Shown here: positions 15,157-23,806 of the stretch, in pieces | How the letters are laid out: every line of letters begins with the position of its first letter | How positions within the stretch are numbered: the stretch's first letter is position 1 | NCBI GenBank assembly: GCA_013375395.1 | Contig: JABXJW010000015.1 | Location: forward strand, 1-33,260 | Source: Desulfobacterales bacterium | GTDB lineage: Bacteria > Desulfobacterota > Desulfobacteria > Desulfobacterales > C00003060 | DNA: 33,260 nucleotides | Reading direction: 5' to 3' | The notes under the pieces: generated by a model | The model's input: only the letters and a program-made list of their open reading frames with translations | Told to the model about the DNA's origin: nothing | Databases searched by the model: none | Program-made: the position numbers and the translations under genes

Positions 15157-16071
15157 CTACTTGCCTTCTACATCCTGACGCAAACGTTCCTGCTTCAAAA
15201 ACTCAATAAAGGTTCGACACAACGGTGATTGGGTTCGGTGCTTATGGACGATCAAATAAAAGGCCCTATGAAAGGACAGCCCATTTATACCCACTTTCTT
15301 GAGAATTCCGGCAGCCAGCTCGTCGGCAACAGCGCATTCAGACAGGATAGAAACACCCACCCCTGCCTTGATCCCCTGGCGCACGGCCTCGGTACTGCCC
15401 ATCTCGGCCACCACATTCAAGCGACCAAGCCAATGGCCCGATCCGTCCAGTAGCTCCTCGATGGACCTGCGAGTGCCGGAGCCGGATTCACGCATAATGA
15501 ACGGCTCACCCATGACCTCATCCATGCCCACACTGCCTCTGGCTGCCCACCTATGAGCAGCCGGTACGATGAGGAACATCTCATCGGCCATGATTTTTTC
15601 TTGAATAAGCTGCACCTCTCGTGCCTTGGCACCCACAATGCCCAGCTCCACGCGCCCCTCAATGGTACTCCGGATGATTCCTGCCGTATCGCTTTCTATT
15701 AGTGTCACTGTCACCTCGGGGTAGACCTGCTTGAACCTGCCCAGCAAGGGCGGCAGAATATAGCCGCCCGGTATTGTGCTGCCCCCGATTGTGAGATGCC
15801 CCCTGGTTTTGCCTTGAAATTCAGCCAGGGTCTTTTCAGCATCCTCTTTGAGGGCGATCATCTTTGTCGCATATTCATAAAGAAGCTCCCCTGCTTTGGT
15901 GGGAGCAACCTCCCTGCCCAGCCGGTCAATGAGTTTGCATTCGTAATGGTTTTCAAGGTCTTTTATGTGGCTGCTTACCGTGGGTTGTGAAAGGTAGACT
16001 GCACCGGCAGCCTTAGAAAAGCTCTTCAGCTCAATCACCTTGCAGAATATATGGAGTCTCCACAAATCCAT
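15157..16071 (-). CDS. LysR-family regulator, selenium-metabolism-associated type
   Basis: The 304-residue protein opens with the LysR winged HTH (LHIFCKVIELKSFSKAAGAVYLSQPTVSSHIKDLE, about residues 6-40) and continues into a periplasmic-binding-protein-like effector domain (GHLTIGGSTIPGGYILPPLLGRFK, from about 91). The motif string SKAAGAVYLSQPTVSSHI and GGSTIPG...LPPLLGRF match the LysR subfamily annotated as selenium-metabolism associated in anaerobic deltaproteobacteria and clostridia; regulation of selenium genes is not shown here. It starts 22 bases after coaD and probably shares its transcript. The ribosome binding site is weak. Confidence 0.88.
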   Translation of the reverse strand: MDLWRLHIFCKVIELKSFSKAAGAVYLSQPTVSSHIKDLENHYECKLIDRLGREVAPTKAGELLYEYATKMIALKEDAEKTLAEFQGKTRGHLTIGGSTIPGGYILPPLLGRFKQVYPEVTVTLIESDTAGIIRSTIEGRVELGIVGAKAREVQLIQEKIMADEMFLIVPAAHRWAARGSVGMDEVMGEPFIMRESGSGTRRSIEELLDGSGHWLGRLNVVAEMGSTEAVRQGIKAGVGVSILSECAVADELAAGILKKVGINGLSFHRAFYLIVHKHRTQSPLCRTFIEFLKQERLRQDVEGK

Positions 16072-16093
16072 GTTCGCAACAGGTTTAGCCCGT

Positions 16094-16588
16094 TTAGCTG
16101 GTTATGCCGAATTTCTCCCTTAGCCTTTCAGAAACGATCTCAGGAACCATGCTCCGGGTGTCTCCCCCGAATTGAGCAGCCTCCTTAACGATCGAGGAAC
16201 TGATGAAAATCCACCGCAACCCCGTCATGAGAAAAACCGTTTGCACATTTCTGTTCAGCTTGCGGTTCATCAGGGCCAGCTGAAATTCATACTCAAAGTC
16301 CGACACGGCTCGAAGGCCACGCAGGATCGCGTGTGCGCCTCGCTTGACAACATAATCGACCAGGAGTTCATCAAAGCTGTCCACCTCAACATTCGGCACG
16401 TCTTTGAAGATTTCCCCCGCCATCTCCAGCCGTTCTTCAATTGTAAAAAGGGGATTCTTGCTTCCATTTCTGGCTACCGCAACAATGATCCCATCAAAGA
16501 GCCTCAGCCCCCTCGAGACAATATCACAGTGCCCATTGGTTATGGGGTCAAAAGATCCAGGGTAAACGGCAACCTTTCTGTTCTTCAT
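16094..16588 (-). CDS. coaD: Pantetheine-phosphate adenylyltransferase
   Basis: CoaD transfers AMP from ATP to 4'-phosphopantetheine, the penultimate step of coenzyme A synthesis. The 164-residue length is standard. VAVYPGSFDPITNGH (residues 6-20) contains the nucleotidyltransferase T/HxGH-type motif, and LRGLRAVSDFEYEFQLALMNRKL (about 89-111) is the CoaD signature. The conserved region usually reading MT-x3-YSYLSSS-x2-VKE is here MTGLRWIFISSSIVKE, an unusual W-I-F replacement in front of the ISSS motif. GAGGAT precedes the ATG. It lies between rsmD and the LysR gene, and rsmD-coaD adjacency is a common bacterial arrangement. Confidence 0.96.
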   Translation of the reverse strand: MKNRKVAVYPGSFDPITNGHCDIVSRGLRLFDGIIVAVARNGSKNPLFTIEERLEMAGEIFKDVPNVEVDSFDELLVDYVVKRGAHAILRGLRAVSDFEYEFQLALMNRKLNRNVQTVFLMTGLRWIFISSSIVKEAAQFGGDTRSMVPEIVSERLREKFGITS

Positions 16589-16717
16589 CCCGTATCCTCA
16601 CGAGTTATGAAATCGCTACGCGATTTTATGCAACGCGGCCTCCGGCCCGTAGGCTTCCGGCTCGGAGAGGCCTACGCCCCAGAGAGCTTCGCCGCTCGAA
16701 AATCGAAAAAGTAATTG

Positions 16718-16754
16718 AACGTCTCGTAATTTCTACAACCTATTGAAAATATAG
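16718..16754. repeat. 37-bp dispersed repeat, copy 1
   Basis: AACGTCTCGTAATTTCTAC... through CCTATTGAAAATATAG is repeated at 17682-17718 with two mismatches. The two copies bracket rsmD, one on each side, in the same orientation. Confidence 0.85.
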
Positions 16755-16832
16755 GAGGTTTTCGAGACCTGGATTTTTGCCTCGCGCATGGAATAATGGG
16801 CACGGAGTGAAGCGAACTAAGTTCAATTGAAA

Positions 16833-17387
16833 TCATAACACAAACCTGTAAAACGAAACAAGGGTGTTCCCGTGCCGCCTCTCGTCGGCTCTATTCAAAC
16901 GTGCCACCTTTTCAGGGAGAGTTTCACGTATGCTGTGCTCGACAACAATAGAGGCTCCCTCGACCGTACACTCGGCCCGGCCCAGAAGGCGGAGGGTGCG
17001 CTCCACAAATCCTTGATCATACGGAGGGTCAATAAAAACCAGGTCAAAAGCATGCCCGATTGACTTTAGGAAGTTCAAACCGCGCAGGACATCTCTTCTC
17101 ACCACGGTGCATCTCTCTTGGAGGCCGCAAGCGGAAATGTTTCGAGCGACGGTCTTGATGGCCTGTGGACGGGTGTCAACAAAGACCGCTGAAGCAGCGC
17201 CTCGGCTAAGGGCCTCTATCCCGAGACTCCCGGTTCCGGCAAACAGGTCAAGCACAACCGCATCTTCCACACAATCTGCAAGGATGTCAAAGATCGATTC
17301 CCGCAGGTAGTCTGTGGTAGGGCGGATTGCAAGGCCGCTGGGGGGGTAAAGCTTTTTGCCCTTTAGGGCGCCACCGATAACCCTCAC
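16833..17387 (-). CDS. rsmD: 16S rRNA (guanine966-N2)-methyltransferase
   Basis: RsmD methylates G966 of 16S rRNA during 30S assembly. The protein has the N-terminal RVIGGALKGKKL, the SAM-binding motif I DLFAGTGSLGIEALSRGA (about residues 47-64) and the amino-methyltransferase motif IV DPPY. I prefer the GTG at 17387 (184 residues, starting RVIGG like most RsmD proteins), because AGGAG sits five bases before it; the ORF-track GTG at 17393 overlaps that ribosome binding site. It is complete and of normal length. Confidence 0.95.
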   Translation of the reverse strand: MRVIGGALKGKKLYPPSGLAIRPTTDYLRESIFDILADCVEDAVVLDLFAGTGSLGIEALSRGAASAVFVDTRPQAIKTVARNISACGLQERCTVVRRDVLRGLNFLKSIGHAFDLVFIDPPYDQGFVERTLRLLGRAECTVEGASIVVEHSIRETLPEKVARLNRADERRHGNTLVSFYRFVL

Positions 17388-17409
17388 GGGCACTCCTAAT
17401 AAAATCGCG

Positions 17410-17465
17410 GTATCATTTTAGCCCTATGAAAGAAACACAATGAAACACGCTGAAACGGCGGTTAA
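17410..17465 (+). repeat. Composite intergenic repeat, module A, copy 1
   Basis: A 56-bp block (GTATCATTTTAGCCCTATGA...CGGTTAA) recurs at 30563-30618 with the same length and a few substitutions. It opens the 17388-17927 gap between rsmD and ntrX, which contains no gene I can support. Confidence 0.8.
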
Positions 17466-17588
17466 ATTTTAATTCGTGTAACTGTCTGAGTCCGCCGCAG
17501 GCGGATTAAGAAAGAACAGTCAGGTGCTGGGTGTCTTTTGAGTGCAGGACAAAGTGCCGACCCTGGCGGCCTTATTTAAGAGGGATAA

Positions 17589-17680
17589 GCTGTTTTTTCT
17601 TTACGCTCACTTAGACGCGAGTTTTACATGAATCAAAATTTGATCGCCGTCGAAGCCGCCATCCTTTCAAAAGGCTAAAT
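17589..17680 (+). repeat. Composite intergenic repeat, module B, copy 1
   Basis: A 92-bp block (GCTGTTTTTTCTTTACGCTC...AAAAGGCTAAAT) recurs at 31043-31134 with identical length and only a handful of substitutions. In both places it lies downstream of module A in the same orientation, so the two modules form one element with a variable middle. Confidence 0.85.
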
Positions 17681-17681
17681 T

Positions 17682-17718
17682 AACGTCTCGGAATTTCTAC
17701 AACCTATTGAAAGTATAG
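17682..17718. repeat. 37-bp dispersed repeat, copy 2
   Basis: Second copy of the block at 16718-16754, directly abutting module B. Confidence 0.85.
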
Positions 17719-17812
17719 CTATATATTGGCCGTCTTGGACGCTCTATCAGGGAATACTGGAATACTGGAATAATGTACAAGATAAAAAGACCAAAATCCT
17801 CTTCAACCCAAT

Positions 17813-17884
17813 ATTCCAATATTCCAGTATTCCAATATTCCAGTATTCCAATATTCCAGTATTCCAATATTCCAGTATTCCAAT
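17813..17884. repeat. Tandem 16-bp repeat, four and a half units
   Basis: ATTCCAATATTCCAGT is repeated four times plus a half unit (an 8-bp near-repeat ATTCCARTx nine times). An inverted short version, GGAATACTGGAATACTGGAA, lies at 17751-17770, so a long hairpin is possible. The last unit runs into a 32-bp block shared with 26344-26375. Confidence 0.9.
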
Positions 17885-17903
17885 TGTGAGCGAAGCGAGC
17901 TAA
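17872..17903. repeat. 32-bp repeat shared with 26344-26375, copy 1
   Basis: CCAGTATTCCAATTGTGAGC and the following GAAGCGAGCTAA match the second copy with one mismatch. A weaker form (GTGAAGCGAACTAA) lies at 16807-16820. All three sit within about 30 bases downstream of a minus-strand stop codon. Confidence 0.8.
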
Positions 17904-17927
17904 GTTCTTACAGATCGCGAAGCGATC

Positions 17928-19283
17928 TTATAAGCTGATGCCGAAAGACTTTATCTTCTTGTACAGGTGGCTCCTTTCAATGCCGATTGCATCTGCGGTT
18001 TGAGAAATGTTGTTACCATTCTCCGAGAGCTTTCTGAGGATATATGCCTTTTCAAATTCCTTCTTTGCTTCTTTCAAGGCGCCCATATCAAATAAGTTGA
18101 AATCCTGTGTCACGGCATCCCGCTGCCTGTATGAAGGAGGGACATCCTCTCCGTCGATGACTTCTGATTGCGTCATGATGGCCAGTCGCTCCACCAAGTT
18201 TTTCAACTCGCGAACATTGCCGGGCCACCGGCAAGCCTTCAGGTGTTCGATGACCAGGGGCGTCACGGTCTTTTGGCTGCGGTGGTCCTCTTGAGAAAAT
18301 TCTTTCAGGAAAGTCTCAACCAGCAAGGGGATGTCTTCAGGGCGATTGCGCAAAGGGGGCACTTTGATGGGAATGACATTCAATCGATAATACAAATCCT
18401 CCCGAAAGGACCCAGTTTCAATCTCCTTTTCCAGGTCTTTGTTGCTTGCCGCCAGCACCCGTACATCCACGGTCAGGGTCCTGGTGCCTCCCACCCGTTC
18501 GAATTTCTGTTCCTGCAAAATTCGAAGAATCTTGGCCTGGGTTTTCAGACTCATGTCTCCTATCTCATCCAAAAAGATTGTACCCTTATCGGCTACCTCG
18601 AATTTGCCTCGCTTCTTGCTGGTAGCTCCTGTGAATGCCCCCTTCTCATGCCCGAAGAGTTCACTTTCGATCAACTCGTCAGGAATGGCGGCGCAATTCA
18701 CATCGATCATGGGCTTATCAGCTCGGTCGCTCATCTGGTGAATTGTGCGGGCCACAAGCTCCTTTCCAGATCCGTTTTCGCCCGTAATCAGGATCCAGGC
18801 ATTGGTGGGAGCAGCAACTGCAATCTGCTTCTTCAGTGCCTGGATGGGAGGACTGTTGCCTGTAATGGAATGTTTTTCGAGTGTCTTTTTGCGTAGAAAC
18901 CGATTCTCCTCCTCCAGTCGCCGGAAGTTGAGAGCATTATTGATGGTTACTGTGACCTTATCAATGGAAAGGGGTTTTTCGATAAAATCATAGGCTCCCA
19001 ACTTGGTTGCCTTAACGGCGGTCTCAATGGTTCCGTGACCGGAAATAATAACCACCTGGAGAAAGGGGTTGGCATCCTTGATTTCCCGAAGTGTTTCTAT
19101 ACCGTCCATACCCGGCATCCAGATGTCCAAAAGGACCAGGTCCGGAGATTCCTGCTCTATGATTTTCAAGGCTTCGTATCCGTTCAAAGCTGTCAGAACC
19201 TCAAACCCTTCATCGGAAAGGATGCCGCTCAGAGACTGCAATATGGTGGCTTCATCGTCCACAACCAGTATTGTAGGAAACAT
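17928..19283 (-). CDS. ntrX: Sigma-54-dependent response regulator, NtrX-like
   Basis: The 451-residue protein has a receiver domain (residues 1-120; ILVVDDEATI with the acidic pair, phosphoacceptor Asp in LVLLDIWMPGMDG, Lys in FIEKPL), a sigma-54 AAA+ domain (about 140-375; Walker A GENGSGKE, GAFTGA sigma-54 contact loop, Walker B GTIFLDEIGDM, and RVLAASNKDLE) and a C-terminal Fis-type HTH (SQTADAIGIERSHLYKKIKSFGI). It would activate sigma-54 promoters when phosphorylated by the NtrY-like kinase encoded just upstream, as in nitrogen or redox control by NtrYX; its targets are unknown here. AAGGAG precedes the ATG. All functional motifs are intact. Confidence 0.94.
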   Translation of the reverse strand: MFPTILVVDDEATILQSLSGILSDEGFEVLTALNGYEALKIIEQESPDLVLLDIWMPGMDGIETLREIKDANPFLQVVIISGHGTIETAVKATKLGAYDFIEKPLSIDKVTVTINNALNFRRLEEENRFLRKKTLEKHSITGNSPPIQALKKQIAVAAPTNAWILITGENGSGKELVARTIHQMSDRADKPMIDVNCAAIPDELIESELFGHEKGAFTGATSKKRGKFEVADKGTIFLDEIGDMSLKTQAKILRILQEQKFERVGGTRTLTVDVRVLAASNKDLEKEIETGSFREDLYYRLNVIPIKVPPLRNRPEDIPLLVETFLKEFSQEDHRSQKTVTPLVIEHLKACRWPGNVRELKNLVERLAIMTQSEVIDGEDVPPSYRQRDAVTQDFNLFDMGALKEAKKEFEKAYILRKLSENGNNISQTADAIGIERSHLYKKIKSFGISL

Positions 19284-19301
19284 AGATCATCTCCTTTGAG
19301 G

Positions 19302-19484
19302 TCATTGGTCAATGGTCATTAGTCATTGGTCAATAATCGGCAGTTAGTAGTCGGCAAACAACCCAAAACCCCATGTAGCCGCCGGAGCCGTGATGACCAC
19401 CATCCCAATAGGACCATTACCTGCTTGTTAAGGACATCTGGAAGCTTGAAGTCTCCCATCCCAATGACCAGTGACTAATGACCA
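19302..19484. repeat. Inverted TGGTCATTAGTCA-type repeats between ntrY and ntrX
   Basis: GGTCATTAGTCATTGGTCA lies near 19313-19331 and an inverted version TGACCAGTGACTAATGACCA at 19465-19484; a third copy is at 29432-29456 before the HDAC gene. The ntrY-ntrX gap of about 200 bases is made almost entirely of this. Confidence 0.75.
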
Positions 19485-19485
19485 A

Positions 19486-21699
19486 CTACGCCGGCAATTC
19501 CACAATAAACTTTGTGCCGGTTGGGTGGTTGTCCTGGACTCGAATGAAGCCATTGTGATCCTCAATAATTGTGTTAACAATAGGCAGCCCCAGCCCTGTG
19601 CCGGCCTTCTTTGTGGAAAAATAAGGTTCAAAGAGACGAACCTTGTCCTCAGGCGGTATTCCGGTCCCTGTATCAATTACCTCCATTCGTACAAATTTCA
19701 AAATCGGGTCAAAGGTTAGTCGGACGGCAATCGCCCCCTGCCCGTCCATGGATGCAATCGCATTGTCAATCAGATTAAGCATCACGCGCTTCATCTGTGC
19801 TCGGTCTAAATTCAGCAGCGGGATATCCGACTGCGTGTCGATGTCTAATAAGATATGGGGATGTGCTTCCCGGTAAAGTGCTACAGCATCTTCGACAATA
19901 TCGGGCAGGTTGCATGGCTCAGGGTTTGACGCCGGCAGTTGGGCAAATGAAGAAAACTCGTTCACAAGGTTTCTGATCTGATCTACCTGATCAATAATAG
20001 TCTGCGTACACTCTATGAAAATCAAACTATCCCTTTGAATTTGATGGCTATACTTACGCCTTAGTCTTTGGGCGGAAAGTTTGATGGGAGTCAGCGGATT
20101 TTTTACCTCGTGAGCTATGCGCCTTGCCACCTCGCGCCAGGCCGCCATCCTTTGGGCCTTTTCAATCTCGGTCATGTCATCAAAAACGGCCACTGTACCC
20201 ATATAATGATCCTTTTCGTCTCTAAGGCCGGTTGCGTGGACCACAAAGGTGCGGGTCGTTTGACCAATGGTCAACCTCATAGTCCTTTCCGCCGAAAGTC
20301 CGGGACTGTTGTCCAGTTGTTCCAACAGCTCCTCAGCCAATGCCAAGTGTTGGGGCTTGAGAAGCTTCTTGTAGCTTCGATTCAATATCTCGTCCCCTTG
20401 CAAGCCCAGCATCTTTTCTGCCGATTTGTTGATGGTCGTAAACCCCCCCTTGGCATCAAGCGAGATAACACCGGTAGACACATTCCGCAAGACAGCCTCC
20501 ATGTAGATACGTCTTTGTTCAATCTCAAGGTTCCTTTTCTTAAGTTCCTGGGTCGACAGCTCAAGCTGTTGCTTTCCCGACCTCAGATCCCGGGTCATCT
20601 TGTTAAAGGCATTAACCAGGGTGCCCATCTCGTCATCGGCAACCATATCTATCATAAAGTTCAGGTCTCCTTCGGCCACGCGGCGCGTCCCCTCCGCCAG
20701 ACCCTGGATAGGGATGGTCAAACTCTTTGCCAGGTGGAATCCAAGCCACGTGGCGCAGAATATGATCAGCAGAGCCACAATAGACAGGGTCACCAAGTGA
20801 CTTGTCTGGATGGGGTTTTTGAGCATCCTCATCTGCTGATATTGATCAAACCCCCGGGAAATGGCCGCCATGTTTTGCGAAAGGCCCGGGGGAATAATGG
20901 TGGTCACGGCAACGACCCCCAGGGCCTTGTCCGGGCCTGCGTTAACCGGGATGCATCCAAGGGTCCTGATCATCTCTCCCGATGGAAGCAATCCTGTCAG
21001 GGTCAAAAAATCGCTCTCATGCAATTGCTTTTGAATGTCACCTGTCGATACCGGCTCCAATGGCGTCCCTTCCAGGTCTGCATCCAGTGCCACGGCCAGC
21101 CGCTCAGAGCGGATAGAGTAGATCTCAATGGCCTGTAAATTGAAAGCTCCCTGCACAACCCGCGCATAGTGTCTGAGGATCTTTTTATTTTCGTTGCCCA
21201 GCAAGTCCCGGCCCACGATTTGATAAGCAATCCGCTCAAGAAAGAAGCGGTTGTTGTCCGCAATATGCCTGTATACCTGTTTGCCCGCCTCTAAAGACTT
21301 TTCCAAGGACTGTTCCACAGGCACATTGAACCAAAAAGCCACACTGGAGGTGATGAACTGGACTGAAAAGAAGAACAGAAGAACAGTCGGAACCAGGGAT
21401 AGGCCGGCAAAGGCCACCACAAGCTTTGTCCGCAGATTGGTCCCCATCACTTTGCGCTTCCGGTCATAGAGGAGCTTAACGATGTTTCTGAAGACCAGAA
21501 AGGTCAACATCAACAACAGAAGCATATTGACGTTGATGAGGACGAACGTGATAATCGTATTGGAAAGAGGCAGTCCAGCCCCAAAGCGCACAACCTTAGT
21601 TTCCAAATAGGTGAACAGGCATACCAAGGTTAAAAGGATCAGGATAATGATCCGTTCACGCTTTCTGCGTTTGGCTTCTTGTTGCGAGATTGGACACAT
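19486..21699 (-). CDS. ntrY: NtrY-like membrane sensor histidine kinase
   Basis: The 737-residue kinase starts with hydrophobic segments at about 14-35, 45-70 and 90-115, followed by an extracytoplasmic region to about 300, another membrane segment (HLVTLSIVALLIIFCATWLGFHL), a HAMP domain, a PAS domain (VLRNVSTGVISLDAKGGFTTINKSAEKMLG), a HisKA region with the phosphorylated histidine in IAHEVKNPLTPIKLSAQRL, and a HATPase_c domain (NLIDNAIASMDG, GTGLGLPIVNTII). This is the classical NtrY layout. It is followed by its partner regulator gene and preceded by the DUF4390 gene at 12 bases, a linkage often seen in deltaproteobacteria. The ribosome binding site is weak. Confidence 0.94.
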   Translation of the reverse strand: MCPISQQEAKRRKRERIIILILLTLVCLFTYLETKVVRFGAGLPLSNTIITFVLINVNMLLLLMLTFLVFRNIVKLLYDRKRKVMGTNLRTKLVVAFAGLSLVPTVLLFFFSVQFITSSVAFWFNVPVEQSLEKSLEAGKQVYRHIADNNRFFLERIAYQIVGRDLLGNENKKILRHYARVVQGAFNLQAIEIYSIRSERLAVALDADLEGTPLEPVSTGDIQKQLHESDFLTLTGLLPSGEMIRTLGCIPVNAGPDKALGVVAVTTIIPPGLSQNMAAISRGFDQYQQMRMLKNPIQTSHLVTLSIVALLIIFCATWLGFHLAKSLTIPIQGLAEGTRRVAEGDLNFMIDMVADDEMGTLVNAFNKMTRDLRSGKQQLELSTQELKKRNLEIEQRRIYMEAVLRNVSTGVISLDAKGGFTTINKSAEKMLGLQGDEILNRSYKKLLKPQHLALAEELLEQLDNSPGLSAERTMRLTIGQTTRTFVVHATGLRDEKDHYMGTVAVFDDMTEIEKAQRMAAWREVARRIAHEVKNPLTPIKLSAQRLRRKYSHQIQRDSLIFIECTQTIIDQVDQIRNLVNEFSSFAQLPASNPEPCNLPDIVEDAVALYREAHPHILLDIDTQSDIPLLNLDRAQMKRVMLNLIDNAIASMDGQGAIAVRLTFDPILKFVRMEVIDTGTGIPPEDKVRLFEPYFSTKKAGTGLGLPIVNTIIEDHNGFIRVQDNHPTGTKFIVELPA

Positions 21700-21711
21700 G
21701 GGAATTTGGCT

Positions 21712-22272
21712 TTAATACATGAAGTCGGTAGTGTACCAATCGGTTTCAAAATCCCAAAGAAACAGAAAGAACCGAAACACGTAATGGAGGTAAAAAGGTA
21801 GAGTGATCTTGCTGAGTTCGGCCTTTATTCTTACCTGATAGCGAAGGTCTTTCTCAAGGGTTTCAAGCTTGGCAATTCTGAGATTCCCCACTTCCGCCAT
21901 GATACTCTTGGCCTCGGATAAAGAATTTACCACAATCGGCCTTCCATTGCCCTCGCTACTGGTAATGACAAACTCGTTTTTCAGGTTGTTGTACTTTACC
22001 GTGTGGTGGATCTCCAATCTGGCAATGTTTTTGTCTTTCCAAAAATTTCGCACCCGGTCCAGCAAGGCCAGGAACGTGAAGGTCGTAGGAACGCCGCTTA
22101 GGATGGCCTGCTCAAGATCCTCCGTAAAACACCCTCTAACTCTAAAATACAAGATGAGGTCATCCCTGGTGTTGGTCACAATGACCTCGGTTATCCTGGC
22201 ATCCTGACCCCAGGCCGACCCCGAGGCCAAAAGGTACGCACACAGGGTAAATATCCAGACCTTTTTTCTCAT
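21712..22272 (-). CDS. DUF4390 protein with signal peptide
   Basis: The 186-residue protein starts with a signal peptide (KKVWIFTLCAYLLASGSAWGQ, probable cleavage after AWG), so it is probably periplasmic. The rest is the DUF4390 domain: ITEVIVTNTRDDLILYFRVRG, AILSGVPTTFTFLALLDR and IHHTVKYNNLKNEF. The function of DUF4390 is not known; its constant position in front of ntrY suggests a sensory or accessory role for the kinase. GAGGTAA precedes the ATG. Confidence 0.85.
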   Translation of the reverse strand: MRKKVWIFTLCAYLLASGSAWGQDARITEVIVTNTRDDLILYFRVRGCFTEDLEQAILSGVPTTFTFLALLDRVRNFWKDKNIARLEIHHTVKYNNLKNEFVITSSEGNGRPIVVNSLSEAKSIMAEVGNLRIAKLETLEKDLRYQVRIKAELSKITLPFYLHYVFRFFLFLWDFETDWYTTDFMY

Positions 22273-22417
22273 GGAAAGCTTTACCTCAAAAATTCACGAA
22301 AAGACCCAACCGGCACGCAACTTAACGAGCAGCGTGGCCGATAGAAGCAAACCTTTTAATACAATAGCCAATCAGGCATTAAATTGCAAGGATTTAAAGG
22401 AGTAAGGATGGAGGACC

Positions 22418-23290
22418 TCAGCGTATGGCAACCGAGGCTTCCAAGGTTTCCCAACAGGACTTTTCGTCTATGAATCTTCTCAGAAGGGCATGATTGAGGG
22501 CGTGGCCCGATTTGTGAGCTACAATATGGCCAATAATAGGCATACCGAGAAGGGAGAGGTCACCGATGCAGTCCAGTATCTTGTGGCGGACAAACTCGTC
22601 TTTGTACCGAAGCCCTTCAGGGTTCAAAATCCTGTCCGCGTCAATAACCACCGCATTTTCCAGGGACCCGCCACGGGCGAATCCATTCCGTTTCAAGTAG
22701 TCGACCTCACGGAGGAAGCCGAAGGTCCTGGCCCGGCTGATTTCCCTCTCAAATTGGCCATCAATCAGTGAAATGGAATATGACTGATGTCTTAGCAATG
22801 GATGTTGAAAATCTATGGAACAGGTAACTTTAAGGGTGTCTGACGGATAAAGCCCGACCTTCTTGTCTTCATCCAGCATCTCGATCGGTTTCTTCACGAC
22901 GAACATATATCTGTTGCCAGGCAGGGCCTTGATCCCCGCTTCTTTCAGCATGGCCGTAAAAGGCCCGGCGCTACCATCCATGATAGGGGCCTCATAGGCA
23001 TCCATCTCCACCAAGGCGTTATCTATGCTGAGGCCGACAAAAGTGGCCATCAGATGTTCGACGGTGGATATAATCACGCCATCGGTCCCAAGTGTCGTGG
23101 CCAGGCTCGTGTCAACCACATTGCGAAAATGGGCGCTAATAACAGGCTTGTGGAGGAGATCGGTACGTACGAATTTGATGCCGTGGTTGGCCGGCGCAGG
23201 CTTGATGGTCAAAGTCACTTTCTTGCCGGAGTGAAGTCCTATGCCGGTGCATTGAACAGGGCGGGCCACTGTGCGCTGATGAGTATACAT
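22418..23290 (-). CDS. lpxC: UDP-3-O-acyl-N-acetylglucosamine deacetylase
   Basis: LpxC is the zinc-dependent deacetylase that commits UDP-acyl-GlcNAc to lipid A. The protein shows QRTVARPVQCTGIGLHSGKKV at the start, the zinc-binding histidine in TVEHLMAT, EAPIMDGSAGPF, and the C-terminal FVRHKILDCIGDL (His, Asp) and HKSGHALNHAL (catalytic His). All key residues are present. I prefer the ATG at 23290 (290 residues) because AAAGG lies about 9 bases upstream; the ORF-track ATG at 23299 directly abuts that element. The gene is transcribed away from yifB. Confidence 0.95.
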   Translation of the reverse strand: MYTHQRTVARPVQCTGIGLHSGKKVTLTIKPAPANHGIKFVRTDLLHKPVISAHFRNVVDTSLATTLGTDGVIISTVEHLMATFVGLSIDNALVEMDAYEAPIMDGSAGPFTAMLKEAGIKALPGNRYMFVVKKPIEMLDEDKKVGLYPSDTLKVTCSIDFQHPLLRHQSYSISLIDGQFEREISRARTFGFLREVDYLKRNGFARGGSLENAVVIDADRILNPEGLRYKDEFVRHKILDCIGDLSLLGMPIIGHIVAHKSGHALNHALLRRFIDEKSCWETLEASVAIR

Positions 23291-23299
23291 ATCGCGCAT

Positions 23300-23806
23300 C
23301 CTTTATTCAAAAATTGCTTCTTTGTAAAGGCAAAAATCGTATATTCCTACAAAGATGCATAAGAAACAAAATAGTTTTAGAAAACCTTTCATGCAATAAA
23401 CATACCAGAGGCAAACCCGGCTTGAAAACGGCCATTAATATGCAACTTCTTGAATAAACACAAAATTGGTTCACAACCAAATCTCTTGCCGATGTCATGT
23501 TATTTCACGCTACAGCTACTGTGTGTGTAGAAAAACATTCACTGCTCTTGAAAGCCGTGTCCTTTTTGCAACAAAGCGCCTTCACTCAGGGAATGCCGCA
23601 GCCACCCACATAACTGGTGTCAACAAAATGCTTGCTTTTGAGAAAACTCTCTGTTATACGTTGTAAAATCGCAGTGTTAGGCTTGAAGTGAGCGGCTCAA
23701 GCATCAAGCATATGGCCCATATGTACACGAAGCGCTCATTTTACTCCTTTCTTTTCTACCCCAAATAGCTTTTTTTTTAAAGGCCAAAATACCCAGTGGA
23801 GGCATA
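23300..23806. other. Divergent intergenic region between lpxC and yifB
   Basis: About 500 bases hold no supportable gene. I see a TTGGTT-CAC-AACCAA hairpin at 23466-23480 and a near-palindrome CATATG-GCC-CATATG at 23709-23722, both possible operator-like sites. Promoters of both genes must lie here, but no hexamers are convincing. Confidence 0.5.

Noticed and set aside
20068-21138. Long plus-strand ORF (356 codons) opposite ntrY
   Set aside because: Antisense shadow of a well-supported kinase; composition is not protein-like.
23412-23450. GGCAAACC...GAAAA stretch upstream of yifB as a second GEMM riboswitch
   Set aside because: Lacks the GGGACGCAAAGCCTCCGGCC-type block that defines the aptamer.
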